Below are positions 26,293-35,066 of a DNA stretch of 64,000 nt, one piece after another. Position 1 is the stretch's first letter. Each line of letters starts with the position of its first letter. The position numbers and the translations under genes were made by a program. This DNA is from Neptunicella sp048268085 (GTDB lineage Bacteria; Pseudomonadota; Gammaproteobacteria; Enterobacterales; Alteromonadaceae): NCBI RefSeq assembly GCF_048268085.1, contig NZ_JBLWWF010000018.1, positions 1-64,000 of the forward strand, in the 5' to 3' direction. A model generated the notes under the pieces. The model was not told the origin of the DNA. It worked only from the letters and a program-made list of their open reading frames with translations, and made no database searches.

Positions 26293-27135
26293 ATGAATAT
26301 AATCGAAAAAATCACCTTGAATCACGGGCAGTTCAGCAAATCTGAGCGTAAGGTAGCGGAAGCCATTTTAGCGGATCCGAAGTCGACTATTCACTATAGT
26401 ATTGCCACATTGGCAAAGCTTTCTAATGTTAGTGAGCCCACCGTCAACCGTTTTTGTCGACGTCTTGATACGAAAGGATTTCCCGATTTTAAGTTACATC
26501 TTGCCCAAAGCCTGGCAAACGGTACGCCCTATGTAAACCGCCATGTTGAAGAGCATGACTCCCCCGAAGAATATACCCGCAAGATTTTTGAATCCACCAT
26601 GGCATCACTGGAAGTAGCCAGACAATCTGTCGATATCAATACCATCAACCGGGTGGTGGATTTACTGACCCAAGCTAAAAAAATATCCTTTTTTGGTTTA
26701 GGGGCATCTGCATCGGTAGCACACGATGCGTTAAATAAATTTTTCCGTTTTAATGTTCCCGTGTCTTATTTTGAAGACGTATTAATGCAAAGAATGAGTT
26801 GCATGAACTGCGCGGAAGGCGACGTGGTGGTGCTCATTTCCCATACCGGCCGTACCAAAAGCTTAGTGGATGTCGCACAAATAGCGCGTTCCAATGATGC
26901 CACAGTAGTAGGTTTAACCAGTGAAGGTAGCCCTTTAGCCAATGAGTGTAATTTGGTTATTTCACTAAAAGTACCGGAAGATACCGATATGTATATGCCC
27001 ATGGCATCCCGTATCGCGCAGCTGGTATTAATTGATATTCTGGCGACCGGTTTTACCTTGCGTCGCGGTCCTAAATTCAGAGAAAATCTGAAAAAGGTAA
27101 AAGATACCTTGCGTGGTTCACGCTATGACAAATAA
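26293..27135 (+). CDS. hexR: HexR, RpiR-family regulator of central carbon metabolism
   Basis: DNA-binding regulator that senses KDPG in known relatives and controls glycolytic, Entner-Doudoroff and gluconeogenic genes. The N-terminal RpiR helix-turn-helix covers about residues 1-77 (SKSERKVAEAILADP, IATLAKLSNVSEPTVNRFCRRL). The SIS sugar-phosphate domain covers about 120-260 (KKISFFGLGASASVAHDA, VLISHTGRTKSLVDVA). The start is ATG 26293 with AGGA just upstream; an ORF open from 26263 adds ten residues unlike the family. It is divergent from zwf, the usual position. Confidence 0.95.
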   Translation: MNIIEKITLNHGQFSKSERKVAEAILADPKSTIHYSIATLAKLSNVSEPTVNRFCRRLDTKGFPDFKLHLAQSLANGTPYVNRHVEEHDSPEEYTRKIFESTMASLEVARQSVDINTINRVVDLLTQAKKISFFGLGASASVAHDALNKFFRFNVPVSYFEDVLMQRMSCMNCAEGDVVVLISHTGRTKSLVDVAQIARSNDATVVGLTSEGSPLANECNLVISLKVPEDTDMYMPMASRIAQLVLIDILATGFTLRRGPKFRENLKKVKDTLRGSRYDK

Positions 27136-27200
27136 CGCCAACAACTGATTAAAAAATCATTAAATCTGGATGGCATAAGCCCATTTGGAATATCTCTATC

Positions 27201-27223
27201 AGGGAGCGAGACGCTCCCTTTTT
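27201..27223 (+). terminator. rho-independent terminator after hexR
   Basis: The stem AGGGAGCG / CGCTCCCT with an AGA loop is followed by a T-run (27219-27223). It lies 65 bases downstream of the hexR stop and separates hexR from pykA. Confidence 0.88.
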
Positions 27224-27358
27224 ATACCCTGAAATTCATTTAAAAATTCTTTTTAGACGATTTAAGACTATATTAAACAAAACAATGCAAAAACCAAATT
27301 ATCACACTGGATTGCGGTTTGATTAGCTTCACTTTTATGCCATAGTGCTTTACTATTT

Positions 27359-27373
27359 TGTAATTAAATTACA
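27359..27373. promoter_or_regulatory. HexR operator upstream of pykA
   Basis: TGTAATTAAATTACA is a near-perfect palindrome, identical to the published-type HexR consensus as I know it. It lies 33 bases before the pykA ATG, where it could overlap the promoter or the early transcript. This implies that pyruvate kinase is controlled together with the Entner-Doudoroff operon. Confidence 0.85.
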
Positions 27374-27406
27374 ACAAACGCAGTTATCAACAGGCTACTC
27401 GATATT

Positions 27407-28843
27407 ATGATGCTCAGAAGAACGAAAATTGTCGCTACATTAGGTCCAGCTACGGACAGTAAAGAACAAATCAAGGCTATCCTCGAAGCAGGTGCCAATG
27501 TATTGAGAATGAACTTCTCACACGGTACCGCACAAGATCATATTGACCGTGCCGCTCGCGTCCGCGAAGCAGCTGAAGAGCTAGGTAAATATGTGGCCAT
27601 ATTAGGTGATCTTCAGGGACCTAAAATTCGAGTTTCCCGCTTTGTTGAAGGCAGTATCAAGTTAGCCATCGGTGACAAGTTTATCCTCGATGCCGATATG
27701 GACACGAATGCCGGTAACCAGCAAGCCGTTGGTATTGATTACAAAGCCTTGCCTAAAGATGTCAAAACAGACGACTTATTGTTATTAGATGACGGCAGAA
27801 TTCAGTTAAAAGTCGATTCCGTCGAAGGCAACAAAGTAATGACCACCGTTACTGTCGGCGGAAAATTATCCAATAATAAAGGGATTAACCGCTTGGGTGG
27901 GGGCTTGTCTGCAGAAGCCCTAACGGCTAAAGATAAAGAAGATATTAAAACCGCCGCGATTATGAAGGTCGATTACTTGGCCGTATCGTTCCCGCGTAAT
28001 GGTGCAGATATGCGCTATGCCCGCCAACTTGCAGTAGAAGCAGGCTGCAATGCTCGTATGTGTGCCAAAGTAGAACGCGCCGAAGCGGTGGCCACCGATG
28101 AGGCGATGGATGATATTATCGAGGCATCCGATGCGGTTATGGTGGCTCGTGGTGATCTGGGTGTAGAAATTGGTGATGCTGAACTAGTCGGTATCCAAAA
28201 GAAATTGATCGCTCGCTCACGCCAGTTGAATAAACTGGTGATTACCGCGACCCAAATGATGGAATCGATGATCGACAGTCCTATGCCAACTCGGGCTGAA
28301 GTCATGGACGTGGCTAACGCGGTGTTAGATGGTACAGATGCAGTCATGCTATCAGCAGAAACTGCGGCAGGTAACTACCCTGTGGAAACGGTATTGGCCA
28401 TGGCGCGTGTCTGTGAAGGTGCTGAAACGCACCCTAGTGTCAAAATATCCAAACATCGAATTGACGAAAACTTTAGTTCAATCAGTGAGACCACTGCCCT
28501 TTCTGCAGTGTATGCCGCTAACCACTTGTCGACTATCAAGGCGATTGTGGCACTGACGGAAACCGGTGATACCGCTCGACTGATGTCACGCATCACCTCC
28601 TTTTTGCCGATATTTGCCATGTCTCGTCATCAAGAGTCATTAAATGTTATGGCGTTATATCGCGGAGTAAAACCTGTCTATTTTGACTCCAAACACTGTC
28701 AGCCAGGGCGTCTGACGTTTGATGTGAAATCCAGATTATTGGAAAAAGGTTTGGTTCAGCCCGGTGATCAATTAATTATGACTTACGGTGACAATATGGA
28801 AACCGTAGGGGCAACCAATAGTTGCAAGATTATTACCGTCTAA
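27407..28843 (+). CDS. pykA: pyruvate kinase II
   Basis: Converts phosphoenolpyruvate and ADP to pyruvate and ATP. The 478-residue protein has RRTKIVATLGPAT at the start, VLRMNFSHG, the signature MVARGDLGVEIG and ITATQMMESM, then the C-terminal allosteric domain. The start is either of two adjacent ATGs (27407, 27410). A HexR operator precedes it. Its last 4 bases overlap the convergent membrane-protein gene. It is PykA-like rather than PykF-like by its position next to hexR-zwf, as in enterics. Confidence 0.96.
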   Translation: MMLRRTKIVATLGPATDSKEQIKAILEAGANVLRMNFSHGTAQDHIDRAARVREAAEELGKYVAILGDLQGPKIRVSRFVEGSIKLAIGDKFILDADMDTNAGNQQAVGIDYKALPKDVKTDDLLLLDDGRIQLKVDSVEGNKVMTTVTVGGKLSNNKGINRLGGGLSAEALTAKDKEDIKTAAIMKVDYLAVSFPRNGADMRYARQLAVEAGCNARMCAKVERAEAVATDEAMDDIIEASDAVMVARGDLGVEIGDAELVGIQKKLIARSRQLNKLVITATQMMESMIDSPMPTRAEVMDVANAVLDGTDAVMLSAETAAGNYPVETVLAMARVCEGAETHPSVKISKHRIDENFSSISETTALSAVYAANHLSTIKAIVALTETGDTARLMSRITSFLPIFAMSRHQESLNVMALYRGVKPVYFDSKHCQPGRLTFDVKSRLLEKGLVQPGDQLIMTYGDNMETVGATNSCKIITV

Positions 28844-29352
28844 CCTTGTTGTAACCGTTGTTCGCGCACTGGACGACGTCTGGTGCGCGGTTTTCGGAAT
28901 CGGCGTAAGAACTTGATACTGGCAGCATAAACCAGTCCACCAATAAATCCAGCCATGCATTGGCATACATAACCGGCAAATGAACGTGCACCGGCAATCA
29001 GCGTAATATCAAAAATGCGATTCATCGCAAAGTGAATAACGATCACAGCCAGCAATCCGCTAAGAGGATAGACCCAATAACTTATCCGGTGACCCCGTGC
29101 AGCATAACGGTGACGAAGACCTGACATCGCCACAAACGCCAGCAATAATCCTAACGCCAAAACAGAACCGTAGCCCGGCGCTAAATCCACTAAATCGGAT
29201 AACGTTGCCTTAATTCTAATCGGCATCGTAATTACTACACCTATGTCTTGCAAACCGGCTAAAACAAACTGGGTGTGAGCAACACTGGCAATCACAAACG
29301 CTATTAACGAGGCCAGCCAAAAACTGATAGCCCGACGAAGCATTTTATTCAT
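28840..29352 (-). CDS. hypothetical membrane protein, four predicted TM segments
   Basis: A 170-residue protein I do not recognise. Hydrophobic helices lie at about residues 9-30, 60-80, 91-110 and 122-146. The C-terminal tail is very basic (FRKPRTRRRPVREQRL), which should stay in the cytoplasm. There is a CVC-like CQC pair in the fourth helix region and no enzymatic motif. It converges on pykA with a four-base overlap of the stop codons, and lies divergently from the sugar dehydrogenase gene. Confidence 0.7.
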   Translation of the reverse strand: MNKMLRRAISFWLASLIAFVIASVAHTQFVLAGLQDIGVVITMPIRIKATLSDLVDLAPGYGSVLALGLLLAFVAMSGLRHRYAARGHRISYWVYPLSGLLAVIVIHFAMNRIFDITLIAGARSFAGYVCQCMAGFIGGLVYAASIKFLRRFRKPRTRRRPVREQRLQQG

Positions 29353-29475
29353 AGCAAAGATCCATCATATCCCATGTTAATAAATCAACACGCCCTAATA
29401 GCATATTGAAATAATTACATATTTATTCAACACTACAAAGTAACTTATTTAACTCAAATAGCAATGGAACGCATT

Positions 29476-30654
29476 ATGCTGGCTCGAACTACATACCACC
29501 ACCGCTTGGCTCTGTTTAGTTTAATAATGCTTTTTCTCAGCCCCACTTTATCCGCTAAAGTCGCTCCCCTTACCCTTAGCTTCCCGCGTTTTGAACTTGA
29601 GGCCGTTATCAACCACCTTGAACATCCGTGGGCGATGGAAATTATCGGACAAGATGAATTCTTAATTACCACGCAACCCGGTCAATTATTGCTGGTACAA
29701 AAAGGACAAATACAAAGCTGGATAAAGGGTATTCCAACGGTGCTAAATAAAGGCCAGGGCGGATTGATGGACATTGCTCTGCATCCTGATTACAAAAACA
29801 ATGGCTGGATTTACCTCAGCTATGCCTATGAACAAGACGGCCTAAATGCGACCCGGATTATCCGTGGCCGGTTAAAAAATTTTGAATTGGTTGATCAACA
29901 AATACTGTTTACGGCCAGTCCACTCAAGGATACGCCTGTCCATTATGGCGCCAGAATGGCATTTTTAGCCGATAACACATTAGTGTTTAGCGTCGGTGAT
30001 GGATTTGATTACCGTGAGGATGCACAAAAACTGGATAGTCAGTTAGGTAAAATTATCCGGATCAATGATGATGGTAGCCTTCCAGATGATAATCCTTTTG
30101 TTGGCCAAAAAGATAAGGATCCTTATATCTGGTCCTATGGGCATCGTAATCCACAAGGCCTGTTTTATGATAGCCAACGGCAGTTATTGTTCGAAAATGA
30201 ACATGGACCGGCAGGTGGTGACGAAATCAACATCATAAAAGCCGGACAAAATTATGGCTGGCCGGTCATCACTAACGGCAAAGATTATTCGGGAGCCATG
30301 ATTTCTCCGTATAAAACCTATCCGGGCATGCAGCAACCCTTTGTTGACTGGACACCATCGATTGCTCCTTCATCCATGCTGGTCTATCGCGGTGCGATGT
30401 TCAGCGAACTCGACGGAGATATACTCGTCATCACATTAAAAACCCGTGAGTTACGTTGGCTAAAAATGCGAGGGAATAAAGTGGTAAAACAGAAAAGTGT
30501 ACTGCGTTATTTAAACGATCGGCTGCGCGATATAAAAGTTGATGTTCAGGGGGCGATTTACATATTAACGGATGGCGACAATGCCAAGTTAATAAAAATC
30601 ATTCCCCGTAACGGGCCTACAACGCCTGAAGAAACAACAGAGCCAGCAATATAA
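29476..30654 (+). CDS. PQQ-dependent sugar dehydrogenase (GSDH family)
   Basis: Secreted beta-propeller oxidoreductase related to soluble aldose sugar dehydrogenase (E. coli YliI). Relatives use pyrroloquinoline quinone to oxidise aldoses in the periplasm; the substrate here is unknown. The signal peptide ends near PTLSA. Motifs include EHPWAMEI, GQGGLMDIALHPDYKNNG, the GSVGDG-like FSVGDGFDYR, LGKIIRINDDGSLPDDNPF, WSYGHRNPQGL, ENEHGPAGGDEINII, QNYGWPVI and WTPSIAPSSM. The start is ATG 29476, with GGAA six bases upstream; ATG 29464 is also in frame. No PQQ synthesis genes are in the window. The 3' end overlaps the convergent small membrane protein by 38 bases. Confidence 0.88.
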   Translation: MLARTTYHHRLALFSLIMLFLSPTLSAKVAPLTLSFPRFELEAVINHLEHPWAMEIIGQDEFLITTQPGQLLLVQKGQIQSWIKGIPTVLNKGQGGLMDIALHPDYKNNGWIYLSYAYEQDGLNATRIIRGRLKNFELVDQQILFTASPLKDTPVHYGARMAFLADNTLVFSVGDGFDYREDAQKLDSQLGKIIRINDDGSLPDDNPFVGQKDKDPYIWSYGHRNPQGLFYDSQRQLLFENEHGPAGGDEINIIKAGQNYGWPVITNGKDYSGAMISPYKTYPGMQQPFVDWTPSIAPSSMLVYRGAMFSELDGDILVITLKTRELRWLKMRGNKVVKQKSVLRYLNDRLRDIKVDVQGAIYILTDGDNAKLIKIIPRNGPTTPEETTEPAI

Positions 30655-31030
30655 CATGGGGAAAAGCCACGGTAGGTTTGAGGCAATGTCGCATATATTC
30701 AGCGAGCAAACCAACCACACCCGTCCGGTTTGCTCGCCATTGACTATGCAACTGATAGGCATGTCGCTCGGTATTGTTAACAACCGGCTCAAGGCTGGTG
30801 TTAATCGCCTGTTCAACCACTAACAAGCGATTTCCCAATCGGGATTGCATGGTTTTCACCACTGCATCCTGCACATATAGCACCGCGACTAACCAAATTG
30901 CCAAAGCATGAGGAAAGATCAACAAAACCAAGGTGATCAGCACATTGAGTAATTTGATCCACAATGCCATTTTTTCATAGTCTTCATATTGCTGTTGTAA
31001 GCAGCGCCATTCTGTGGCTAATTCCTGCAT
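30617..31030 (-). CDS. hypothetical membrane protein
   Basis: A 137-residue ORF with a good AAAGGA ribosome site before its ATG. The N terminus is a charged helix (EWRCLQQQYEDYEKM). Two close hydrophobic segments follow at about residues 24-52, and a last one at the extreme C terminus (FPHVILLALLFLQAL). I do not recognise a family. It follows the DMT transporter gene by three bases on the same strand, so the two are likely cotranscribed. Its tail overlaps the 3' end of the sugar dehydrogenase gene on the other strand. Confidence 0.65.
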   Translation of the reverse strand: MQELATEWRCLQQQYEDYEKMALWIKLLNVLITLVLLIFPHALAIWLVAVLYVQDAVVKTMQSRLGNRLLVVEQAINTSLEPVVNNTERHAYQLHSQWRANRTGVVGLLAEYMRHCLKPTVAFPHVILLALLFLQAL

Positions 31031-31033
31031 TTT

Positions 31034-31969
31034 TTATCCTTTAACTCCAGGTCGAGACTTGCCCATGGATGCCATTATCGAACCACACACCACCAACCCA
31101 GCCCCAACATAGGCTAGCCAATTGATATCACTAACCGCAAAATACTCGGGCCAGATTCTGACCGCTAACGCCATACTTAAAATAGTCACAATGGGCGCCA
31201 AGGCGATTACCGCACTGACTTTAGAGGCATGCCAAACCGACATGGCCTCGGTAAATGCACCATAACCCACAATGGTATTGGCGCAACAAAAGGCCAATGA
31301 CCATAATTGCAAACGACTAAGCTCCATAACAGTGCCCAGACTTGAAAAAGGCAATAACGCCAATACCCCAGCCAAATACATCACCAAGGTAATCTGTTTC
31401 GCCCCTGTCACCCTTAATAAACGTTTTTGCAGTAACCCATACACAGCCCAGGTGATAGCGGCTAACAAAATCATTATCACTCCAAGACTATACTGGTTTA
31501 ATGAACTTAACAGCTCATCCAGACGATTATTGAAAAACAGTAGCATGCCGGCAAACAGTAAAACCGCCCCAACCCACTCCAAGCGGCTAAATTTTTCTTT
31601 GTACAGATATATCCCCCCGATCATCACCAGAAAGGGAGCCAACTGAATCAATACCTGAGCGGTTTCCGGATTAAGGTAATCCAGTCCTTGCAAGTAAAAT
31701 ACATAATTGATGATCAAACCGATGGAGGCCACAGCCAACAGCAGATTATTTTTTTTACCCAAGCGAAAAACACCGGCTAAAGCCCGTTTACGCCACAGCA
31801 CAAGCAAGACAAACAGCGCCGCGACCGCAAAGCGATACCAAGTGATGGTAACCGGATCCATTTTCTGCAAAGAGAGTTTGAGAAAAACCGGTAAAACGCC
31901 CCACATAACGGCAGTGGTTAGTGCCAAAAAAAATCCGTACCAATGACGAATTTCTGGATTATTTTGCAT
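31034..31969 (-). CDS. DMT superfamily transporter (EamA domains)
   Basis: Inner-membrane permease of the drug/metabolite transporter superfamily, 311 residues with about ten membrane helices arranged as two EamA repeats. The first repeat contains ALTTAVMWGVLPVFLKLSL with the typical Pro-containing helix and VTITWYRFAVAALFVLL. The second starts near ILLAAITWAVYGLLQKRLL. Members export amino acids, nucleobases or other small molecules; the substrate cannot be read from sequence. Confidence 0.9.
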   Translation of the reverse strand: MQNNPEIRHWYGFFLALTTAVMWGVLPVFLKLSLQKMDPVTITWYRFAVAALFVLLVLWRKRALAGVFRLGKKNNLLLAVASIGLIINYVFYLQGLDYLNPETAQVLIQLAPFLVMIGGIYLYKEKFSRLEWVGAVLLFAGMLLFFNNRLDELLSSLNQYSLGVIMILLAAITWAVYGLLQKRLLRVTGAKQITLVMYLAGVLALLPFSSLGTVMELSRLQLWSLAFCCANTIVGYGAFTEAMSVWHASKVSAVIALAPIVTILSMALAVRIWPEYFAVSDINWLAYVGAGLVVCGSIMASMGKSRPGVKG

Positions 31970-32038
31970 AAGAAGCTTCTATATAAGGACAATGACATTG
32001 TTCGAATATTGGCTTAACCGGCAAGGTTTGAAGATAAC

Positions 32039-32887
32039 TTAATCGGTGTCGATTAAATCATCTAAATCTTCAATAAGATCCGTCAACTCGCCAGCCATTT
32101 TAGCACGTTGTTTAGCTGTTAATGTTTGATCAATATCCGCAACGAGGCGAGCGTACACCATCCGGTTATGCTCCACCAGCGTTATAAAGCGTTGTGCTTG
32201 AAATTCTTCCGGATGACTCATCAGATGTAAAAACGAGGTATTAAAATCAGGACTTTCATTTCGTTTATTTAACATATCTCTGGCAGCTTGTTGCCAAGCC
32301 CGGCGGTACGCAATCCAATCATCGAATGCTGACTCAAATTCAGGCAAGGCTTGCTTGATAATGTGCTTTTGCTGTTCCGACAACCGCCCGACAAATTCAG
32401 TGATATTTTCACTTATATCGTCAAACCTCTGAGCCTGTAACTGTTGTGCGGTTTTTTCAAGACGGTCCTGTTCCTGCTCACTATTTTCTTGTTCAAGTTG
32501 CTCAAACATGTGGTTAACTTGTTGATCAGTCAGCATCGGAGCCAATTCAACCAAGTCAGGCACCAATTTATCCCTAAGCCGATACCAATGTTGTCTTCCT
32601 TGTTCAAAATGCTCCAGCCACTGTTGTGTGCTTAATGGTCCCTGTTGATGCTGTGCAAGCAGCGTTGTTAGTTGCTGCCGGTATTTAACCAGCTCTTCGC
32701 CACGATGCCATTCTAACCAGGTGGTTAATTTATTATCCAACAAGCGTTTTTGGCCTCGATCCAAATCGATGTAATCATCGATATACCAATAAGCCAACCA
32801 ATCCAGATTGTTATAGGCAAATTTGGAGCTGCATCCGCCAAGCAATAACATCAAACCAATTATCCATAACGGGATTTTTCTTACCAT
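32039..32887 (-). CDS. DUF6279 family lipoprotein
   Basis: Exported lipoprotein of about 282 residues. ATG 32887 puts a short lipoprotein signal (RKIPLWIIGLMLLLGGC) at the N terminus; ATG 32905 would add six residues. After the lipidated Cys comes SSKFAYNNLDWLAYWYIDDYIDLDRGQKRLL, which matches the DUF6279 family. The remainder is a long, Gln- and Glu-rich helical protein with likely coiled-coil character. Function is unknown, and the gene seems to be transcribed alone. Confidence 0.82.
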   Translation of the reverse strand: MVRKIPLWIIGLMLLLGGCSSKFAYNNLDWLAYWYIDDYIDLDRGQKRLLDNKLTTWLEWHRGEELVKYRQQLTTLLAQHQQGPLSTQQWLEHFEQGRQHWYRLRDKLVPDLVELAPMLTDQQVNHMFEQLEQENSEQEQDRLEKTAQQLQAQRFDDISENITEFVGRLSEQQKHIIKQALPEFESAFDDWIAYRRAWQQAARDMLNKRNESPDFNTSFLHLMSHPEEFQAQRFITLVEHNRMVYARLVADIDQTLTAKQRAKMAGELTDLIEDLDDLIDTD

Positions 32888-33129
32888 GTTTCTACCAAAT
32901 AGCATGTGACCAAAATAATATGATACCTATATTGATATTTCTAATGAGTTGCAACTAGAACAAAATTGTTTCCATATGCGTCAATCCATTACATTCACAA
33001 TACATTTACGTTTTTATTCATTTACTGGTGACACATCCCTTTTTTATCCACATAATCGGTTAACTATTTAATAGACAACAATTAATTCAGTAGTCAGAGA
33101 TGATTGTTGAAACAGGAGGCCCCATTTCA

Positions 33130-34134
33130 ATGAAACGTATTGCAGTATTAACCTCTGGCGGTGATGCCCCCGGTATGAACGCCTGTATTCGCGCCATTGT
33201 CCTCACCGCTCATCGTAACCAGATTGAAGTTATAGGCTTTCGACATGGCTATAACGGACTACTAAAAAGAGAATATCAACCACTGCATCCCGGTGACGTC
33301 GTCAATATTATCCAACGGGGTGGCACTATTTTGCGCAGTGCTCGCTGTCCTGAATTTGTTGAACCGGAAGCGGCCGAACGTGCCGCACAAAACCTGAACA
33401 GTATGCATATTGATGCCTTATTGGTTATCGGTGGTAATGGCTCTTTTATGGGGGCAGAACACTTGTCCCAGTACTGGCAAGGTCAAATTATTACTCTGCC
33501 CGGTACCATCGACAACGATATTAATGGCACAGATGGGACGATTGGTTATTACACGGCAATCGATACCGCCTTGGAAGCTATTGATAAAGTCAGAGACACA
33601 GCTGATGCCTTTGAACGTATTTTTTTGATCGAAGTGATGGGCCGTCACGCTGGCTTTATCGGGTTAAGTGCGGCAATAGGTTCCGGAGCCGAACAGGTGT
33701 TATTGCCGGAATTAATCGATCCGGAAAAAGGCGTGGATTTAGAGCAAATTAAACGCCATGTGAAAATCACCCGTCAAAAAAGGGGGATGTGCAGTTATAT
33801 CATTGTTATCACTGAAAACCTGTATCCCGGTGGCGCCACCGCCTTAGCACAAAAGCTCACTACAGATATGGATGTGGAATGTCGCCCCGTGATATTAGGC
33901 CATATTCAACGCGGCGGCTCACCAGTCAGCATGGATAGGCTGCTCGCCACCAAATTAGGTGCTTACGCAGTAGAAGCGGCCAGAGATGGCAAAAGCTTAA
34001 TCATGATCGGTGAAAAAAATTATAAAGTCGTAGAAGTGCCATTACCGGATACCCGTGCAACCAAAAAGCCACTCGATCCTTATTTAGTTGAAATTCAACA
34101 AGACTTCTTTGATTTGGTCAAACATCCAACTTAA
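33130..34134 (+). CDS. pfkA: 6-phosphofructokinase
   Basis: Phosphorylates fructose 6-phosphate. The start is ATG 33130, nine bases after a perfect AGGAGG; a frame open from 33100 only adds leader sequence. The 334-residue protein has TSGGDAPGMNACIRAIV, PGTIDNDINGTDGTIGY with the catalytic Asp, VMGRHAGF and GHIQRGGSP. Gly104 and the PGTIDND context point to ATP rather than pyrophosphate as donor. The usual GGDGS motif reads GGNGS, so Asp103 (E. coli numbering), which helps hold the Mg-ATP, is Asn. With the Entner-Doudoroff operon also present, the cell has two possible routes from glucose 6-phosphate. Confidence 0.93.
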   Translation: MKRIAVLTSGGDAPGMNACIRAIVLTAHRNQIEVIGFRHGYNGLLKREYQPLHPGDVVNIIQRGGTILRSARCPEFVEPEAAERAAQNLNSMHIDALLVIGGNGSFMGAEHLSQYWQGQIITLPGTIDNDINGTDGTIGYYTAIDTALEAIDKVRDTADAFERIFLIEVMGRHAGFIGLSAAIGSGAEQVLLPELIDPEKGVDLEQIKRHVKITRQKRGMCSYIIVITENLYPGGATALAQKLTTDMDVECRPVILGHIQRGGSPVSMDRLLATKLGAYAVEAARDGKSLIMIGEKNYKVVEVPLPDTRATKKPLDPYLVEIQQDFFDLVKHPT

Positions 34135-34144
34135 ATAATATCGC

Positions 34145-34212
34145 TGCGAGTACCGAGCTTCGAGCGACGAGCTAAACTAAATGACACCGGCTCCCCGCCA
34201 AAAAACGCGGGG
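34145..34212. repeat. CGAGC-rich repeat and small hairpin after pfkA
   Basis: A run of CGAG/CGAGC-like words (34145-34172) is followed by a stem CCCCGC (34193-34198) / GCGGGG (34207-34212) with an A-rich loop and a trailing ACGACGG. It looks like an intergenic dispersed palindromic repeat rather than a terminator, since no T-run follows. Confidence 0.4.
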
Positions 34213-34311
34213 ACGACGGTAAATAGATCGGCGAAGCTAATATAATCCTCGGCAAATGAACAATTTCTGTTAATATCGCCGCCCTTTTTGTTCAGGCTTG
34301 GAAATGGTTGT

Positions 34312-34650
34312 ATGTCTAAATTTTTCTTTAAAGGTCGTATTGATGCCAGAGAGCAATATCAGCGTTTTGGTTATCAGCCTAATCGCAATGTAAAACCCGG
34401 TTCAGAACAATCTCCCTTAAATTTGACGGTAAGCAGTGAAGAACGCAAAACCGAAGTAGAAGCGATATTGAAAGAACAGTTATTGTTCGCCAATATCGTT
34501 ATTGATCACCAAGCAACAGAAGACTTACACGAGCTGGATGTTATGTTGCAACGGCCTAAAACCACCACGTTTGAAAAAACACCCAAGCGCAATGATCCCT
34601 GTCATTGTGGTAGTGGTAAAAAATATAAAAAATGTTGCGCTGCCTTGTGA
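34312..34650 (+). CDS. SEC-C motif (metal-binding) protein
   Basis: A 112-residue protein ending in a SEC-C zinc-binding motif, RNDPCHCGSGKKYKKCC. It begins KFFFKGRIDAREQYQRFGY, typical of a small gammaproteobacterial family with this C terminus. SEC-C tails bind zinc and in SecA contact SecB and ribosomes; here the role is unknown. ATG 34312 is chosen over 34288 because the upstream residues do not fit. The stop lies three bases before the end of the convergent ACT-domain gene. Confidence 0.82.
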   Translation: MSKFFFKGRIDAREQYQRFGYQPNRNVKPGSEQSPLNLTVSSEERKTEVEAILKEQLLFANIVIDHQATEDLHELDVMLQRPKTTTFEKTPKRNDPCHCGSGKKYKKCCAAL

Positions 34651-34653
34651 CCA

Positions 34654-35052
34654 TTATTCACTAAAAGCACGGAGTAATGTGATAGTCTGCTCCGCTTTTA
34701 ACGCAGGAACAAACACATAATCATGATAATAAGCCGCTACGACATTGGCACTAATATCGTAGTCGGCAAGTTTGCTCGCTACTGCTGCTGTGAGCCCTAC
34801 TGCTTCCAAGCTGGAATGGACCTGCAAGGTGATACATTTAAACACCGCGCTAAAGGCAATATTCTGATTTTCTGCCACAACTCGCTCAAGAATCACGCTG
34901 ATTCCTTCTGCTTCAACAAAATAGGCTAACGGATTCAGGTGGATGTAATCGTCGAATTGCCCCTGACTAAAATGACAAAAAACATAGTCAGGCTCAAGCA
35001 ATAAAGGCGACATATTAGCAAGCAAACAGGTTAAGTTGGTTTCACCTGGCAT
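34654..35052 (-). CDS. ACT-domain protein (DUF2241-like)
   Basis: A 132-residue protein resembling the COG3602 family of tandem ACT-like domains. Residues of about 22-62 (YVFCHFSQGQFDDY, NPLAYFVEAEGISVILE) and 68-128 (FKCITLQVHSSLEAVGLTAAVASKLADYDIS, AYYHDYVFVPALKAEQ) form two half-domains. ACT domains usually bind amino acids. It is the last gene of a likely operon with a D-Ala-D-Ala dipeptidase-like enzyme, a D-aminoacylase-like enzyme and a LytS/LytTR pair. An amino-acid sensing role is inference. Confidence 0.75.
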   Translation of the reverse strand: MPGETNLTCLLANMSPLLLEPDYVFCHFSQGQFDDYIHLNPLAYFVEAEGISVILERVVAENQNIAFSAVFKCITLQVHSSLEAVGLTAAVASKLADYDISANVVAAYYHDYVFVPALKAEQTITLLRAFSE

Positions 35053-35066
35053 GCTTAAACAACGCC

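Noticed and set aside
31272..31646. 124-residue ORF on the plus strand
   Set aside because: Antisense to the DMT transporter gene; the transporter reading has the membrane helices and family motifs.
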